Positions 43,595-55,524 of a stretch of 64,000 nt of DNA are shown here, in pieces; the first letter of the stretch is position 1; every line of letters starts with the position of its first letter. A model generated the notes under the pieces. That model saw only the letters and a program-made list of their open reading frames with translations. It did no database searches and had not been told where the DNA came from. Origin of the DNA: Dacryopinax spathularia (lineage: Eukaryota > Basidiomycota > Dacrymycetes > Dacrymycetales > Dacrymycetaceae); assembly GCA_037974965.1 (NCBI GenBank), contig JBBPFI010000005.1:1302001-1366000 (forward strand). Direction: 5' to 3'. The position numbers were made by a program, and so were the translations under genes.

Positions 43595-44392
43595 ATGATT
43601 GAGCACGGAAACGATGTCACCGACCTGAAAAGAAACTACTTCCCAAGCATCTCTGTCGATACCATTCGCCGCTGGCTGCATGCCTCTGGCCTTCGAGGCT
43701 TTATCAAGAAGAAACGCCCAGCGCTAACCCGAGAACACATTGCTAGGCGCAAGAGATTTGCCAAGCACTTCTCCGAGTGGGATGCTGAGGATTGGGGAGA
43801 TGTTGTGTTCACAGATGAGTGCCGGTTGACTGTGCATGGGTCAGATGGGGTTATTTGGTGCTGGAGGAAGCCGGGGGAGGGGTTGTTGGCTCGTAACGTG
43901 CGCCCAACAATGAAGTTTGGCGGGGGGAAAGGGGTGATGGTTTGGGGTTGCATAACACCTCATGGGGTTGGCCGCCTCTACCGTGTTCACGGCAACCTCA
44001 ACGGTCCTGGCTACGTCGAATTACTCAAGGACGCCTTCCTTGGCACAATGGCCGACCTCCAGAAGCAACCGTGGGACTGTATCTTTCAACAAGATGGTGC
44101 CCGAGCCCATACTTCAGCGGTAGCCAAGCAATGGTTTGAGGAGAACGAGATTTGGTGTATGACCTGGCCGGCCCAATCCTGCGACATGAATCCTATCGAG
44201 CATGTCTGGCATGAACTCAAGAAACGTGTTCATACTCGATTACCGTTCACAAAGGATGTCGAGGAGCTTTGGCAAGTCATCGAATCGGAGTGGTCGAAAA
44301 TCCCGCCATCCTTCGTCCAGAACCTATATGCCTCTATGCCTCGTCGCATCGCTGCTTTGAAGCAGGCAAAGGGGCAGCACACAAGGTATTAA
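43595..44392 (+). CDS. Tc1/mariner transposase, N-terminally truncated
   Basis: 265 codons, of which the first eight (MIEHGNDV) are read from flanking GMC-gene DNA. What remains is the second helix-turn-helix (SVDTIRRWLHASGLRGFIKK) and a complete DDE domain: VVFTDECRL, then FQQDGARAHTS, then NPIEHVWHELKKR. There are 34 residues between the second Asp and the Glu, giving the DD34E signature of Tc1. The first helix-turn-helix and true N-terminus are missing, so the protein is unlikely to bind its terminal repeat normally. It is transcribed opposite to the GMC gene it disrupts. Confidence 0.85.
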   Translation: MIEHGNDVTDLKRNYFPSISVDTIRRWLHASGLRGFIKKKRPALTREHIARRKRFAKHFSEWDAEDWGDVVFTDECRLTVHGSDGVIWCWRKPGEGLLARNVRPTMKFGGGKGVMVWGCITPHGVGRLYRVHGNLNGPGYVELLKDAFLGTMADLQKQPWDCIFQQDGARAHTSAVAKQWFEENEIWCMTWPAQSCDMNPIEHVWHELKKRVHTRLPFTKDVEELWQVIESEWSKIPPSFVQNLYASMPRRIAALKQAKGQHTRY

Positions 44393-44520
44393 GCATCGCT
44401 TCAACTTTCATTAATTATCAACAAGCGTTTTTTAATGAGATTGTTGTAAATAATGGTGAATTGGTGCGGACGACAACTACGTGCGGGAGCAGATTGTCGC
44501 ATTATTTCTGCGGGGTAGTG
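43619..44520 (+). mobile_element. 5'-truncated Tc1 transposon in GMC copy 1
   Basis: Boundaries come from alignment with the intact copy 2. On the right, transposon sequence ends ...GGGGTAGTG and is followed by TA (44521-44522), the expected Tc1 target; read inward, the end is CACTACCCCGCAGAAATAAT, probably the terminal repeat. On the left, GMC-like sequence ends near GATGTCA (43619), transposase coding sequence begins at once, and no matching terminal repeat is present. The element therefore lacks its 5' end. It could not move by itself. Confidence 0.8.
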
Positions 44521-46637
44521 TAGCTCTTCTCCGGTTCTGGCTTGCTGCGACGCGTGAAGAACTGTGTAGTATCATCATGGTCAGGCTCGAAACTCAAGAC
44601 CCCTAGATAACAGGAGACCTACCGCTGGGAATACGGCGTATTCGATATCGACACCATTGGGGTTTTCTAAGTTTCTGAGCTGAAGCTGGTACTGTTCCCA
44701 TAACCCTTCCGATATCTTTCCATCCTTGTAGTCTTGCTCCAGTTTGGCGCGACGATCCGAGATCAGTGATGTGGCCTCCTCGGTCAGCGTTTGGAGCGGG
44801 ATGTACGCCTGAGTTGCAAGCCCCATCGTGAAGAGTCCTTCTTGCTTCTCGAGGCTGGCAGCAGCAAACAAGTCAACGTAACGCTTCAATCAACGGGCAA
44901 ACCAGACTGACAAAAGGCTCATTTCTGTCGCCGCGCGGGCCGGGTCCCTCAGCTTGTCGTAGGTATTCCAACTCCTGCTTGAATCCAGTTCTGATGGGAG
45001 CTCAATTCGACCGCCAGCAAGAAGCTCAGCATAGGCTCACCAAAGGACGTCCCAAAGAGCTGATGGTCTTGCATATTCTCGCCAACGCCTGGAAGGTCAA
45101 CCACCATCGGCACACCCAGGGCCGCAAGATGTTTGGGAGAACCTATGCCCGATAGCTCGAGGATTTGAGGTGACTGCAGTGTACTAGTTCGGCTTGCAGT
45201 CAGTGAAGGCTCACGTTAGACAGCGGAGAAGAACGTTACCCAGCACTGAGGATGACCTCTCGTCGGCAGCCGGCAAAGTAGGTCTGACCGTCTACAACGA
45301 GCTCCACCCCGTCTGCCGTCTTGTTCTTGAGGGTCGTACTGCTGGTTGGCTGAGAGAACCGTATTTTGGCAACATGTGCCTCCACAAGAACATGCAAGTT
45401 GCTTCTTCCGGCGTTGGGAAGGTAGAACGCCTGCATAATGTGCGTCAAGACTATGGACGGCTTCCTCAGTGCAGACTGATTTTACTGATGTGGCGTAAGC
45501 ACGGGTCTTCGTCTTTGGATCTAAGAAGCAACGACGTGAGCGATATAAAAGGCAGAAACAGACCTTGGCCGAACCAATAGTGGACGGAGTCAGCCAGTCG
45601 CCATTGATCTGCACGTCATCAGGGTTTGCAACGGTGCCGAGAAGTGCTAACACATACATCACCACCACACTAATAGAGTATGTTAGCATTTTTCCATGAT
45701 AGCAGTCGGGAGACATTACTCACGCCATCCTGAAGCGCCTTAACTCCGACCTTGCTTAGTGACTACGAGAGTATAAGCCTCGAACCGATCCGTAAGCAGA
45801 CGGATAGCCCACCTCTTGTAGCAGCACCTCGGCCTTCAGGATCGAACGTGGGAACCCAACATGCAGCTCTCCGGTAGTCCCATGGTTGTCAGGATTGTAG
45901 GAATAGTGATACAGTCTCGTTTCTTCTTCAGTGGGCGGTGTAATACTGTTGAATAGTTAGTCGGACATGCTTAAATGAGGCGAGTGTGTCTCACCGCTCT
46001 CCACGTCTGGAGTGCTCCAGGAAGGTAACCCAGTTCCAGTCGGAATTTCCGAGCTTTTCCCATGCTTTCAGTGCCGTCAGGTGCTTGTTCGGGTACGGAA
46101 AGGAGAAGTCAAACCATCTATGTCCTCCGCAGGAGGTCGGATATACGACAGGAAGTTGCAAGCGGAAGATCCACCAAGGCTCTTGCCCCTGAAAGGGTAC
46201 GCCTCAGGGTCGTTTTGTTAGAAGAACAGAGTAACGAACCTAGTCCACATGAATTGCTTCCCATCGCAGTGCTTTTGCGGGGTCGTCATAAAGGACCAGT
46301 CGTAGTTCGGGTTTCCAAATTGCTGCACATACGCCCCAGGAACCAGGATCAAAGGATCATTCAGATTGGCCTTCCCAGCCTCTAGAACGAGAACTGAGAC
46401 GTTCGGGTCCTCGGACAGACGTGCAGCAAGCGTGAGTCCAGCGGTCTGTTCGAGTATCAAGTGTACCGAGTCAATCGTTAACCGATCATCGATACATCAG
46501 CATAACCGGCGCACCCCACCACCTGCGAAACAATGAGAGACACCGGGAGGATAGTAGTCAGACATACCGCATATGATATAGTCAAAAGCGTGATCATGAA
46601 CCGCCTCTACACGAGCAAAGCGAGGACCAGTAGCCAT

Positions 46638-47237
46638 TATGGAGTCAAGCAACCTAGAGGAGCGAACTTCAACCAGCTGAGAATGAGATCGAGCAGAGAG
46701 GTCGAGTGTACAGTGGCCCGGCTGAGCGCAGAAAGCGAGCTGAAATAGTCCGGAAATCCATATTGAAATGAATATCGGTGAGGGGCCGTCTGCCGAAGCA
46801 TTCCCAACATGTTTCGTGACAAGGTAGAGCGCCGTGCTTACGTACTTACGGTAGTATTGGTAATCGTTGCACCCATGCGGGGGCGGCCAGCAGGACCCTG
46901 GCCCATCAGGCGTGGGAATTGGATTCTCAGGAGAGCCCGGCTTGACCGCCCGAGCGGCCACAAGCATTTCTGAGAACAGGATTCTCAGGCTAGCCCGGGG
47001 TCGGCGTACGCAGAGATCCTGTTGTAGCAAGTGAAGGACCTCATATGCTATACAGAGATCGCCGAAGACCAGAAGCCCGTCGACGCAACGTTCCAGTACG
47101 GCGCCAAGCCAAGCATCTCCGTAAGCGTGCCCCCTGAGGCAGGCAAGGTATTCTTGTGAGATGTTGGTTCCCCAACGTAACAACGAGTGCGCTGAAAAAT
47201 ATGATTGGAAGTAGTATTGAGGATTTTTGATGTATTT
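46638..47237. other. Intergenic region between GMC copies 1 and 2
   Basis: 600 bp that should hold the promoter of copy 1 and the 3' flank of copy 2. A direct repeat of about 15 bp (AGGATTCTCAGG/A-type, near 46920 and 46976) is visible. No gene. Confidence 0.4.
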
Positions 47238-50234
47238 TTATTTGCTGCTGGTCTTCTCGAATTTGATGATTGTGGCAGCTGCCGCGAGGAGTCAGCGTTC
47301 GCCATTCAGGGACCGTACGCACAAGAAGAGCTTACCTTGCTCGGCAACGCCATACACGAGGGCTAGGAAAGGTGTAAGCTCAAAGAGTCAGGTATATCCT
47401 AGCAGGTAGTACTTTACCCTGGGGATGTGCTGCGATGTGCAGGGGCACGATGGACAGGTCCACGACCCGAACGTTTGCGGTGCCGTACACCTGTGTGGAC
47501 TCTCGTTTAGCTTCAGATTCGGGTAGGTAGCCAATAAGAGCGTTACTTTGAGCGACGAGTCCACCACACCTCCCTTCTCGCGGGGAAGCATGGAGCACGT
47601 CCCAGCCGTATCTGACCATGGCTTGTCAGCGCCAGAAGTTTGGAAGGCACGGGAAGCTTACGGTAGATAGTTGAAAGTCCCTGCTTGATGTAGGCTGTAC
47701 GAAGATCAGCATGCACACCCAAAAGGGTGGCACCCACTGGCGCACCTCGCATATCCTCCTCAGCCTGTACAGCAGGGCCAGGATCGACTTCCTTGGCTGA
47801 CGTGGACGTCAATTGCGATGACGGAGCCAAGAAAACGGAATTCACGCACCAATAGCAGACTTCCACGGCTCGACGTCTCGCAGCTTCCTGAGGAATTTCA
47901 ATGCCTCCAAGAAGAGCTTCATGTCTGGTGCGCATCCAGTCAGGATTGACTTGGCTTCGGCTCGTCATGGAAGATTGCTCACCGAAGTCGTCCTCGAGAT
48001 AGTGAGGATCAATCATGGGCGGATCGGCCGGATTATTGGATGCGGCATGCTGCGTGCCTTCAGTCCGCACCGAACAAACATCGCGGGGAGAGACAAGGGC
48101 TCACCACAGAGCCCCTTGAGAAAGGATGGTTGATTACGGAGAGAATTGTCATGTATGCCTTCTCCGGTTCCGGCTTGCTGCGGAAAGTGAAGAACTATCC
48201 CGTTCTGTCAGCCATGCGAGTTGCAAGCTTCGGTGACCAAGGACGTACTGCTGGGAAGACGGTGTATTCGATGTCTACTCCGTTGTGATTCTCGAGGTTC
48301 TTCAGCTGAAGCTGGTACTGCTCCCAAAGTCCTTCTGAGATCTTGCCCGCTTTGTACTGTTGCTCGAGTTTGGTACGTTGAGCCGAGATCAAGGATGCCG
48401 CCTCTTCAGTCATCGTCTGGAGCGGCATGTAGGTCAAAGTCGCAAGCCCCATCGTGAATAGGCCTTGCTGTTTCTCGAAGCTACACGCAAGCCTCAACTC
48501 AAAGCTTGAAGCGAAAATCAGTCAACTGACAAGAGGTTCATCTCCGTTGCAGCCCGGGCCGGGTCCATCAGCTTATCGTACGTGTCCCAAGTCATGCTGG
48601 AGTCCAGTTCTGAGGAACATCAGACAATAGGAAACGGAGAAACTCGGCGAGTACCTACCGAAGGACGTGCCGAAGAGCTGGTGGTCTTGCATGTTCTCGC
48701 CAACACCAGGAAGATCGACCTCGACCGATACTCCCAAAGATGCCAGGTGTTTGGGAGAACCGATTCCCGAAAGCTCGAGGATTTGAGGCGACTTCAGTGC
48801 CCTGTTTCGGTTATTGTCAGCGAACGAGCACGCAACAGAGGGACGAAGACATTACCCAGCACTGAGAATAACCTCCTTTCGGCAGGCGACAAAGTAGGTG
48901 TTGCCGTTTACAATGAACTCCACGCCTTCTGCCGTCTTTGTTTTTGACCCATTGTCGGCAGCAAAGCGTATCTTGGCAGCATGCGCTTCTACAAGAACGT
49001 GCAAATTCTGTCGCCCAGCGTTGGGGAGGTAGAATGCCTGTATGCCGTGCGTCAACTTAGCCCAAGCGTTTTCGAAACAATGCATGAATACTACCGTTAC
49101 GGCATAAGAACGGGTCTTCGTCTTGGGGTCTGCAAGTAGGGAAGTGAGCGAGAAAAAGGTTGGGGAACAGGGATTCATCTCACCCATTGTGGCGGGCGCC
49201 AGCCAGTCACCGTTGATCTGTAGATCATTGTCAGCCTACGGGTTGGCGCCGCGCAGTGAGTACTCATACATCGCCTCCGCACTATGAACTTCGTTAGCAT
49301 CCCGTATTAAGTATGTCTGAAGGAATCCTTACCCCATCCTGAAGCGTCTTAACTCCGACTTTGCTGAGCGACTGCGTAATTGTGAATCTCTACTTTGCGG
49401 GGGGCAATAAGGGATCGACCTCTTGCAGCAGAACCTCAGCCTTCATGATCGAGCTCGGGAAGGCAACGTTCAACTCTCCGTCGGTACCATGGTTTTCGGG
49501 AGTGTAGGTATGGTGATACAGTTTCGTTTGTTCTTCGGTAGGCGGTGTGATACTGCTCGATGATCAGCGCCACGTGCTGTTCCGAGGAGGGTGAGTCGTA
49601 CCGCTCTCCGCGCTTGGAATGTTCCAGGAAGGTGGACCAGTTCCAACCCGTATTTCCGAGTTTCTCCCATGCTTTCAATCATGTCAGGCGTTTGTTCGGA
49701 TACACAATTGGAGTACGCGAACCATCTACGTCCTCCGCGGGCGGTCGTATATACGACATGAAGTTGCACGCCGAAGATCCGCCCAGGCTCTTGCCCCTGT
49801 ACGGCGATGCTTCAGACTCGCATATGATACAACGAGAGGATCACAGACCGAGTCCACATGAACTGCTTCCCGTCGCAGTGCTCTTGCGGGGTAGTCATGA
49901 ACGCCCAGTCATAGTTCGGATTTCCGAATTGTTGCAGGTACGCCCCCGGAACCAGGATGAGAGGATCGTTCAGGTTCGCCTTTCCAGCTTCTAGAACGAG
50001 AACCGAGACGCTCGGGTCCTCGGACAGACGTGCGGCCAGTGTCAACCCAGCGGTCTGCAATGGTGCAGAGTCAACATCAACCAGCTCGTATAGCTACGGC
50101 GAGTAACGCACTCCACCACCTGCGAAAACATGAGAGATGTCAAGATGATGCTGGTAAGACATACCACAGATGACATTGTCGAACGTCTGATCGCGGATTT
50201 CGTCCAGCTGAGCAAAGCGAGGAGTAGCAGCCAT
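47238..50234 (-). CDS. GMC oxidoreductase copy 2 (aryl-alcohol oxidase-like), 23 exons
   Basis: Twenty-three exons from ATG 50234 to the stop at 47238 join to about 612 aa, the normal GMC length. Exon 2 is only 8 nt (50119-50112). The FAD-binding motif is VICGGGTAGLTLAARL; next come VLVLEAGKANLND and GKSLGGSSACNFMSYIRPPA; mid-protein are LYHHTYTPENHGTDGELNVA and [15 protein letters not shown]; the catalytic region is HTAGTCSMLPREKGG, with a second active-site His in LHIAAHPQ. The protein ends AATIIKFEKTSSK. No signal peptide is visible, so an intracellular or peroxide-generating cytosolic oxidase or dehydrogenase is likely. The alcohol substrate cannot be told. An apparent in-frame stop near 49677 lies in an intron (GTTCGCG...TTGAAAG). 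Confidence 0.85.
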
Positions 50235-51128
50235 GACGCAGTCAAGTAGGGGCTCGAAGATGATGTGAGATATTGACCGGTCTCCCTCAGATACTAGCAG
50301 AGTCCGAGCTGAAATATCCCAGCTACGCTAGCAGCCAAACACTAGATGATCGGGGAGCGACGAATCCCGGCACCGGGGCCCATAACCCGGATGAATGCTC
50401 TCCATCAGGTAGTTCATTTCCATTCGGGCTAGAGGACAGCCACAGCGTTATTGAGACATAGAGCATGCAAAGCAATTCGGTAGAGCGTCGGCATGGTCGT
50501 CGCCGTAGCCAGCTTCGATCAGAATTTGGACAATGCAAGAATTTGTCTCAGGCTTCTAGTGCCCGCAAATAGCTCGCGTCTCGGAGGCAGCAATTTCGCA
50601 ACCGCCTTCGGGGATTAGTTGCAGGTGTGTTGGTTCACCAGCAGAATTGTGAGCGACCGCATGGGGTTTTGACATCTGGTTCATGGCCAGGACCGATACA
50701 GGTATGGATGGTGGTTTGTGCGAGCAAAGTCGGTCGAAACCGCGCCTTCCCGATCAGGCGTTTCAGTTGCGGCATTTGCGGAATGCAACGTGGCCGTTGG
50801 GTAATCAGGGTCTCCGACAAAGAAGCTGTGCAATTAGGTCCGTCTACCAACGTTTACTTCGTTTCCCCGCTGCTGCATTCATTCCATTTCCGAAATCTGT
50901 TGTTTGTCTGATGGCAAGAACTCTTCCCATCAGCGTCGTCCTGAAAGGGGCGCTTGCTCGACGAGCGAAGTGGAGGCTGCCCCTGGTGGATGATGCTGGT
51001 TCTGCCGCAGATGGGAAGCAAGCGTCGACCCCTTAGCCTCTAGGCTGCTCTGCTCTCCTCAACCAAGCTGCAAGCACCGAGACACGCCGCTTCTGCTCTA
51101 ACTATACCTTCACTACCTTGATGTTCTC
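50235..51128. other. Intergenic region between divergent genes
   Basis: About 890 bp between GMC copy 2 (-) and surface protein 1 (+). No gene seen. Confidence 0.4.
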
Positions 51129-52989
51129 ATGACGCAGCTTCAATCCTACAACATCACGCTCCCTAGCAGTAGTCCCTTGTTTATGTGAACATCCCCTTGA
51201 CTGGTCCCTACTCAGCTAGACTGAGCACTTTCCCAGTTATGCGCCTTTCCGGGACGGCTACTATGGCGCTCAAGGGGATCCGCAGGGTGGATGGAGATCC
51301 AGCTCCGTCGCCGTCGAGGCCGGCAACTTATGGGTTGTACGTGTCTGATGTCTCTCCCTCATACATCAGTGTCCTGAAACTCGCTTGTGCAACGTAGACT
51401 CCGCCAAATGTGTACAATTGGGAGGATAGTACGCCATTTCAGGAAACCTCCCTCGACGGCGCGACTGTGACTCTCGAGTTTGAAGGTGCGGCGCTCGCCG
51501 GTCCAACAAACTTACCGCGTCAAATAGCTGACCAACAGACAGGCACAGCGGTCTTCCTTTGCCTGGTTACGCGATACGCCGAGTACGGCCTAGTGGTGAA
51601 CAACAGCCAGATCCCATTTACCACCCAAGCACCGCCCAATGATACGGGCTGCTCAATGCTGCCGGGCGGGCAAGGCGTGATGCTTGCCGTACTGGATCTG
51701 CCATATGGACGGCAGACCGTGGAGCTCGTTGCGCATCCGCAAAAGACCGCACAGAACGCGACTCTGCAGTTCTATGGTGCAACGATCACCCTTGGGATAA
51801 ACGGGTTCGTTCTTTCCTTTCCCCGGGATTGGGTAGCAAGGTTGCAGCTACTGATGATCTACAGGACATACGAGAATCAAAGGAGGATAGAGGACGATGA
51901 TGTGGGATGGACCTACTCTCGTAACTGGACGTCCGACTCCACCGCTCAATTCGCCTCAGCCGACTCACTGCACACCATCTGCGCATATACACCCTCAAGC
52001 TCTGCATCCTACACGTTCACCGGCGCTTGTGCGGTCCAGCTCCTGGGCCAAGCGAGCGTCGATGCGGGACCATACACGGTTTCCCTCTCCAGCAGAACGA
52101 GGAACGTGTCGGGGTCGTATAACGCGTCGAGCTTCTGGACGACCCCGCAAGTCGTCTTGTTCGCCTCGGGCCAACTGGATCCGTCTGAGGAGTATACGAT
52201 CACCTTGACCAACTACGATCCCCGGAATCCGGATTCGGCCGTGCCGCTGGTATCGAACGCGTTCAATAACACGTGTACGTCACTTGACGCCCTTGTGCTT
52301 TCGCAATCAACGTCCGAAGCGACTTCTTCGCGTCAATCACCTCCAGCGCATCAAACCTCCAGCGGACCTATTATTGGAGGTGTCGTTGCTGCAGTCATCG
52401 CCCTTATCATCCTTGGCCTGATATGGTGGTATATGAGGAGACGACAAGCGCGAAAGAGAGCAGAAAGAGCTGCGCGGGTGGACCTAGATCCGACAATCGA
52501 TGATGAGGCCGAAGCACTGCGAAGAGAGCCGATGCCATACTTCCTAGGTGCGCTAGTCTCCTACCACTCGCTCTCCGGCGGCATCTGGACTAACTTGTCT
52601 TGGAAGGGCTGCCTGTGTTGGGCGGATCCACGCGGCTACCCGACGGCGTACGAAGGGGCGAGATGACCCCGCTCCGCTCTCGTACCTACTCATAGCCGAA
52701 ACTGCCTATCCCATCTGAACGTCCTTCCCCCGCTCCGATATCGACCGACACTGCCGAATCCATTGTACACCCGACGCCAGTAACTGCTCCTGCCGCTCCA
52801 TCACCAGAGCAATTCCACTCGAGCCCGAGTCCGCCAGCGCGTCCCGCGATCCACTCCCCCGACCTAGAGCATGCGAGTACAGCGGACCTGGTGAGGGTGC
52901 TGAACCAGAGGCTACAGGGGGATGGAGGGCAGGATAGTACGATGTTGACGGTGTCTGAGGCGCCGCCGGTTTATAGTCCTAGTACTTGA
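51129..52989 (+). CDS. Type I surface membrane protein, tandem copy 1
   Basis: Seven exons (51129-51184, 51237-51333, 51398-51485, 51543-51804, 51865-52547, 52607-52647, 52696-52989) give about 506 aa. The extracellular part has two similar halves, each like the Ser/Asn/Tyr-rich beta-sandwich common in basidiomycete surface proteins: YAPFRDGYYGAQGDPQGGW leading to LEFEG, and a second half starting VGWTYSRNWTSD. Several N-glycosylation sites (NAT, NVS, NAS) are present. One span (GPIIGGVVAAVIALIILGLI) with basic residues after it (RRRQARKRAER) leads to an acidic then Pro/Ser-rich cytoplasmic tail. No function is known for the family; a wall or surface role is inferred. No classical signal peptide is obvious in the short first exon. 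Confidence 0.65.
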
Positions 52990-53519
52990 GGGAGGATGCG
53001 CGTATGTTACGTTTTTGTACACTAGGCTCTCACGGACATGGACTAGTACATGCAGGGGCGGACGTGCCGCGTGTCTCGGAGATCCAGACTGGAATGACGA
53101 CCCAGCAGGGCCGTGCCAGTCCCTCTCCCGCTCTTTGCGACCCACGCCCTTTCGTGTAGTTATCCCACACGCTCGAAAGTGGCACATACTACAGCTCAAC
53201 GCGATGCCTCGGGAATGCGCGCAGAACGCACGCATACTATGCACGTTCGACCTTCCCAATTCCCATCAAATTGCCGTGCAAAGGGCTCTGCTCCTCCAAC
53301 CCTCCACGCGCAAGCTGTGAGGAGTCCCTGTTGGGGACCGCCCTGCCCCTGTCTATCCATCAGTAACCAGGACAACCTCAATTTCAACCTTTCATCCCAT
53401 CAGCAATATCTCATTATCCTTCTCCATGATGAATGAACTTCCTGTCTTCAACTACTTTCGTTCCTGGCGCCCGACTGCTCATATTCTCGACCTAAGAGGA
53501 GACGAGCACCAATCACTCG
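52990..53519. other. Intergenic region between tandem surface-protein genes
   Basis: 530 bp with no gene; expected to hold a 3' UTR and a promoter. Confidence 0.4.
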
Positions 53520-55524
53520 ATGTCTGAATTGCAGCCGTATAACCTCACTCTACCCAGTACGAGTCCACTATTCACGTACGCTCCCTTCCTCTTACCCTCC
53601 TCTCACTCTCTCCCGCTCTGTCTCTGCTCCTACAGCATCTCTGCTAACCCTTCTGACGGTAGGTACGCACCAACCCGAGATGGCTATTGGGCCGCAGACG
53701 GCAATCCGGGCGGAGGATGGAGGTCCTCCTTCCACGGCGTCCCATCCCAGTGGCCGGTACGTGCGACTACATATCATACCGCAGGCTCGTAAGTTCCAAG
53801 GTCTGACGCGTAGTATGCAGGCACCATCGATGAACAACTGGATCGACGGAGCTCCGTATCAGGAGACGAACATGTCCGGGGCGAGCGTCACCCTATCGTT
53901 CGAAGGTGCGTCCCCTGCCCCCTCCCGTCCTCCTCCCCCTCGGCCTCCTCCTCCTCTCTCCAGCCCATGCTAACCCAGCAAAATGGACAGGCAGCGGCCT
54001 CTGCCTCTGCCTCGTCGCCCGCAACGCCCAATACGCCCTCTCCGTCAACTCCACCCCCGCCCAATACCTCACCTATTCCCCGCCACACGACCCCGCCTGC
54101 AGCATGCTCCCAAACGAAACGGGAACCATGCTTATGCTCCGGGACATACCCTACGGAAAGCAGGAGGTGCAGCTCGTCCTCCAGCCCCTGAGCGGGTCCG
54201 AGGCTTTGGGTGCGGGTGCAGGGTTGGAGTTCTACGGCGCTACTGTTACGCTGGGCATGAACGGGTGCGCTTCCTCTCTCTCACCCTCTTTCCGCTCTGC
54301 GTTCCAAATTTGTGGCTTGGGAATGCTGTGCTGAGGAGATGTTAATGTTGATGCGCAGGACGTACGCCGACGAAGTGTGGGTCGAGGATACCGACTCTGG
54401 CTGGGTCTACTCGCGCGACTGGACATCCGACCCCTCCAACCCGTACGCTTCGGCCAACTCCCTGCACACCAGCTGCACCTACTCGCCGTCAAGCACAGCT
54501 TCCTACACATTCACCAATGCTAGCGCAGTCCGCTTACTTGGGCAAACGTCGATCGAAGCGGGCGTTTATACGGTCCTGCTCACGGATGGTGCAGGGGGGA
54601 ACGTCACGGGGTCGTATAACGCTTCCTCGTTCTGGACGACCCCGCAAGCCGTGCTCTTTGCCCAGGCGGGGCTGAACGCCTCGGAAGGATATACGCTCAC
54701 GCTGATCAACTACGACCCGCAGGATCCTACGCCCGGGAAGGCGGTGATAGGAACGGAGCCGGGGAACCAAACGTGCATTACCGTGGATGCGCTTGTCTTG
54801 ACACGGGCGACGCCGGTGCCGCCTTCTACGGGAGGGGGAGTATCGACAGGGGCGGTCGTGGGAGGTGTTGTTGCTGTTGTGGTGATATTGGTGGCGCTGT
54901 TCGTCGCTTGGAAGTGGATGAAGAGGCGCCGAGCGCACGCACGGGCCGCGAGAGCCGCAGCGAGTCAGGTGGATGACGGGATGGAAGATGCGCTTGAGGC
55001 TTCAAGGGCTGAGCCCGTGCCTTTCTTTCTCGGTCCGTCCCCATGCTTCTCCCGCTCCTCCTGCTCCTCCTGCTCCTCCTACTCCTCCTACTGCTATCCC
55101 CCTTCCCCCACCGTATCTTCTTCTCCTTCCTCTTCTCCGCTGCTGAAATTAGTAGGCTGATACATCGACAGGTGTACCAATATGGACCCCGCACCGACGA
55201 CAAACAGCGGATAGCACGAGCCGGGAACGACTGCTCCTCCGCCGTACGAGTAGGAGCAGGAGCTCGACTGAGACGGAGAGGAGGGGGGCTGCGCCGGCTT
55301 ATGACGAGCCGCCGCCTTTTGAGGAGACTGTCGAGCACTCCGCTTCGCCCGCTGTTGAGGGGACCGCGCCGCCGTACGCCCCTCCCGTGGCGGGCGGAAC
55401 AAGTCCGACGGGAGAGAGGAGCAGGACGAGCACGGCTGGGGGAGATCTGGGTAGGGCTCTAAGTGGAAGGACGCAGCGGACGGTGGAGAGTGAAGCGCCG
55501 CCGGAATATACCCCTCCTCTATAA
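53520..55524 (+). CDS. Type I surface membrane protein, tandem copy 2
   Basis: Six exons (53520-53575, 53663-53756, 53821-53905, 53991-54264, 54359-55032, 55172-55524) give about 511 aa. Exon boundaries and phases match copy 1 up to the membrane span. First exons align (MSELQPYNLTLPSTSPLF versus MTQLQSYNITLPSSSPLF). Later TYAPTRDGYWAADGNPGGGW, SMNNWIDGAPYQETNMSG and TSDPSNPYASANSLHTSCTY align well with copy 1. The span is VSTGAVVGGVVAVVVILVAL, with WKWMKRRRAHARAARA after it. The tail is Arg/Ser-rich, then EAPPEYTPPL at the end; copy 1 ends EAPPVYSPST, so the extreme tail is conserved. Such PPxY-like endings can bind WW domains, which is speculation here. Confidence 0.7.

Larger units (their letters stand above)
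42694..46637 (-). pseudogene. GMC oxidoreductase copy 1, interrupted by a Tc1 transposon
   Basis: The intron-exon plan matches copy 2 nearly exon for exon, from ATG 46637 (MATGPRFARVEAVHDHAFDY) to the stop at 42694 (AATIIKSEKFCS). Readable parts include the FAD-binding start IICGGG|TAGLTLAARL, EAGKANLNDPLILVPGAYVQ, GKSLGGSSACNFL, PNAGRRSNLHVL-type blocks, the catalytic HTAGTCSMLPREKGG and VVDLSIVPLHVAAH. Every splice junction I checked keeps frame except one: the exon matching 48105-48194 of copy 2 is split after PEPEKS by a 902-bp Tc1 insertion (43619-44520). No other damage was seen, so the loss looks recent. The enzyme would have been an FAD-dependent alcohol or aryl-alcohol oxidase-like protein without signal peptide. 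Confidence 0.75.

Noticed and set aside
49672-49683. Apparent in-frame stop codon in GMC copy 2 suggesting a pseudogene
   Set aside because: Alignment of the three copies shows a conserved intron here (donor after the codon for Asp in AEDVD, acceptor TTGAAAG), so the stop is intronic and the gene is intact.
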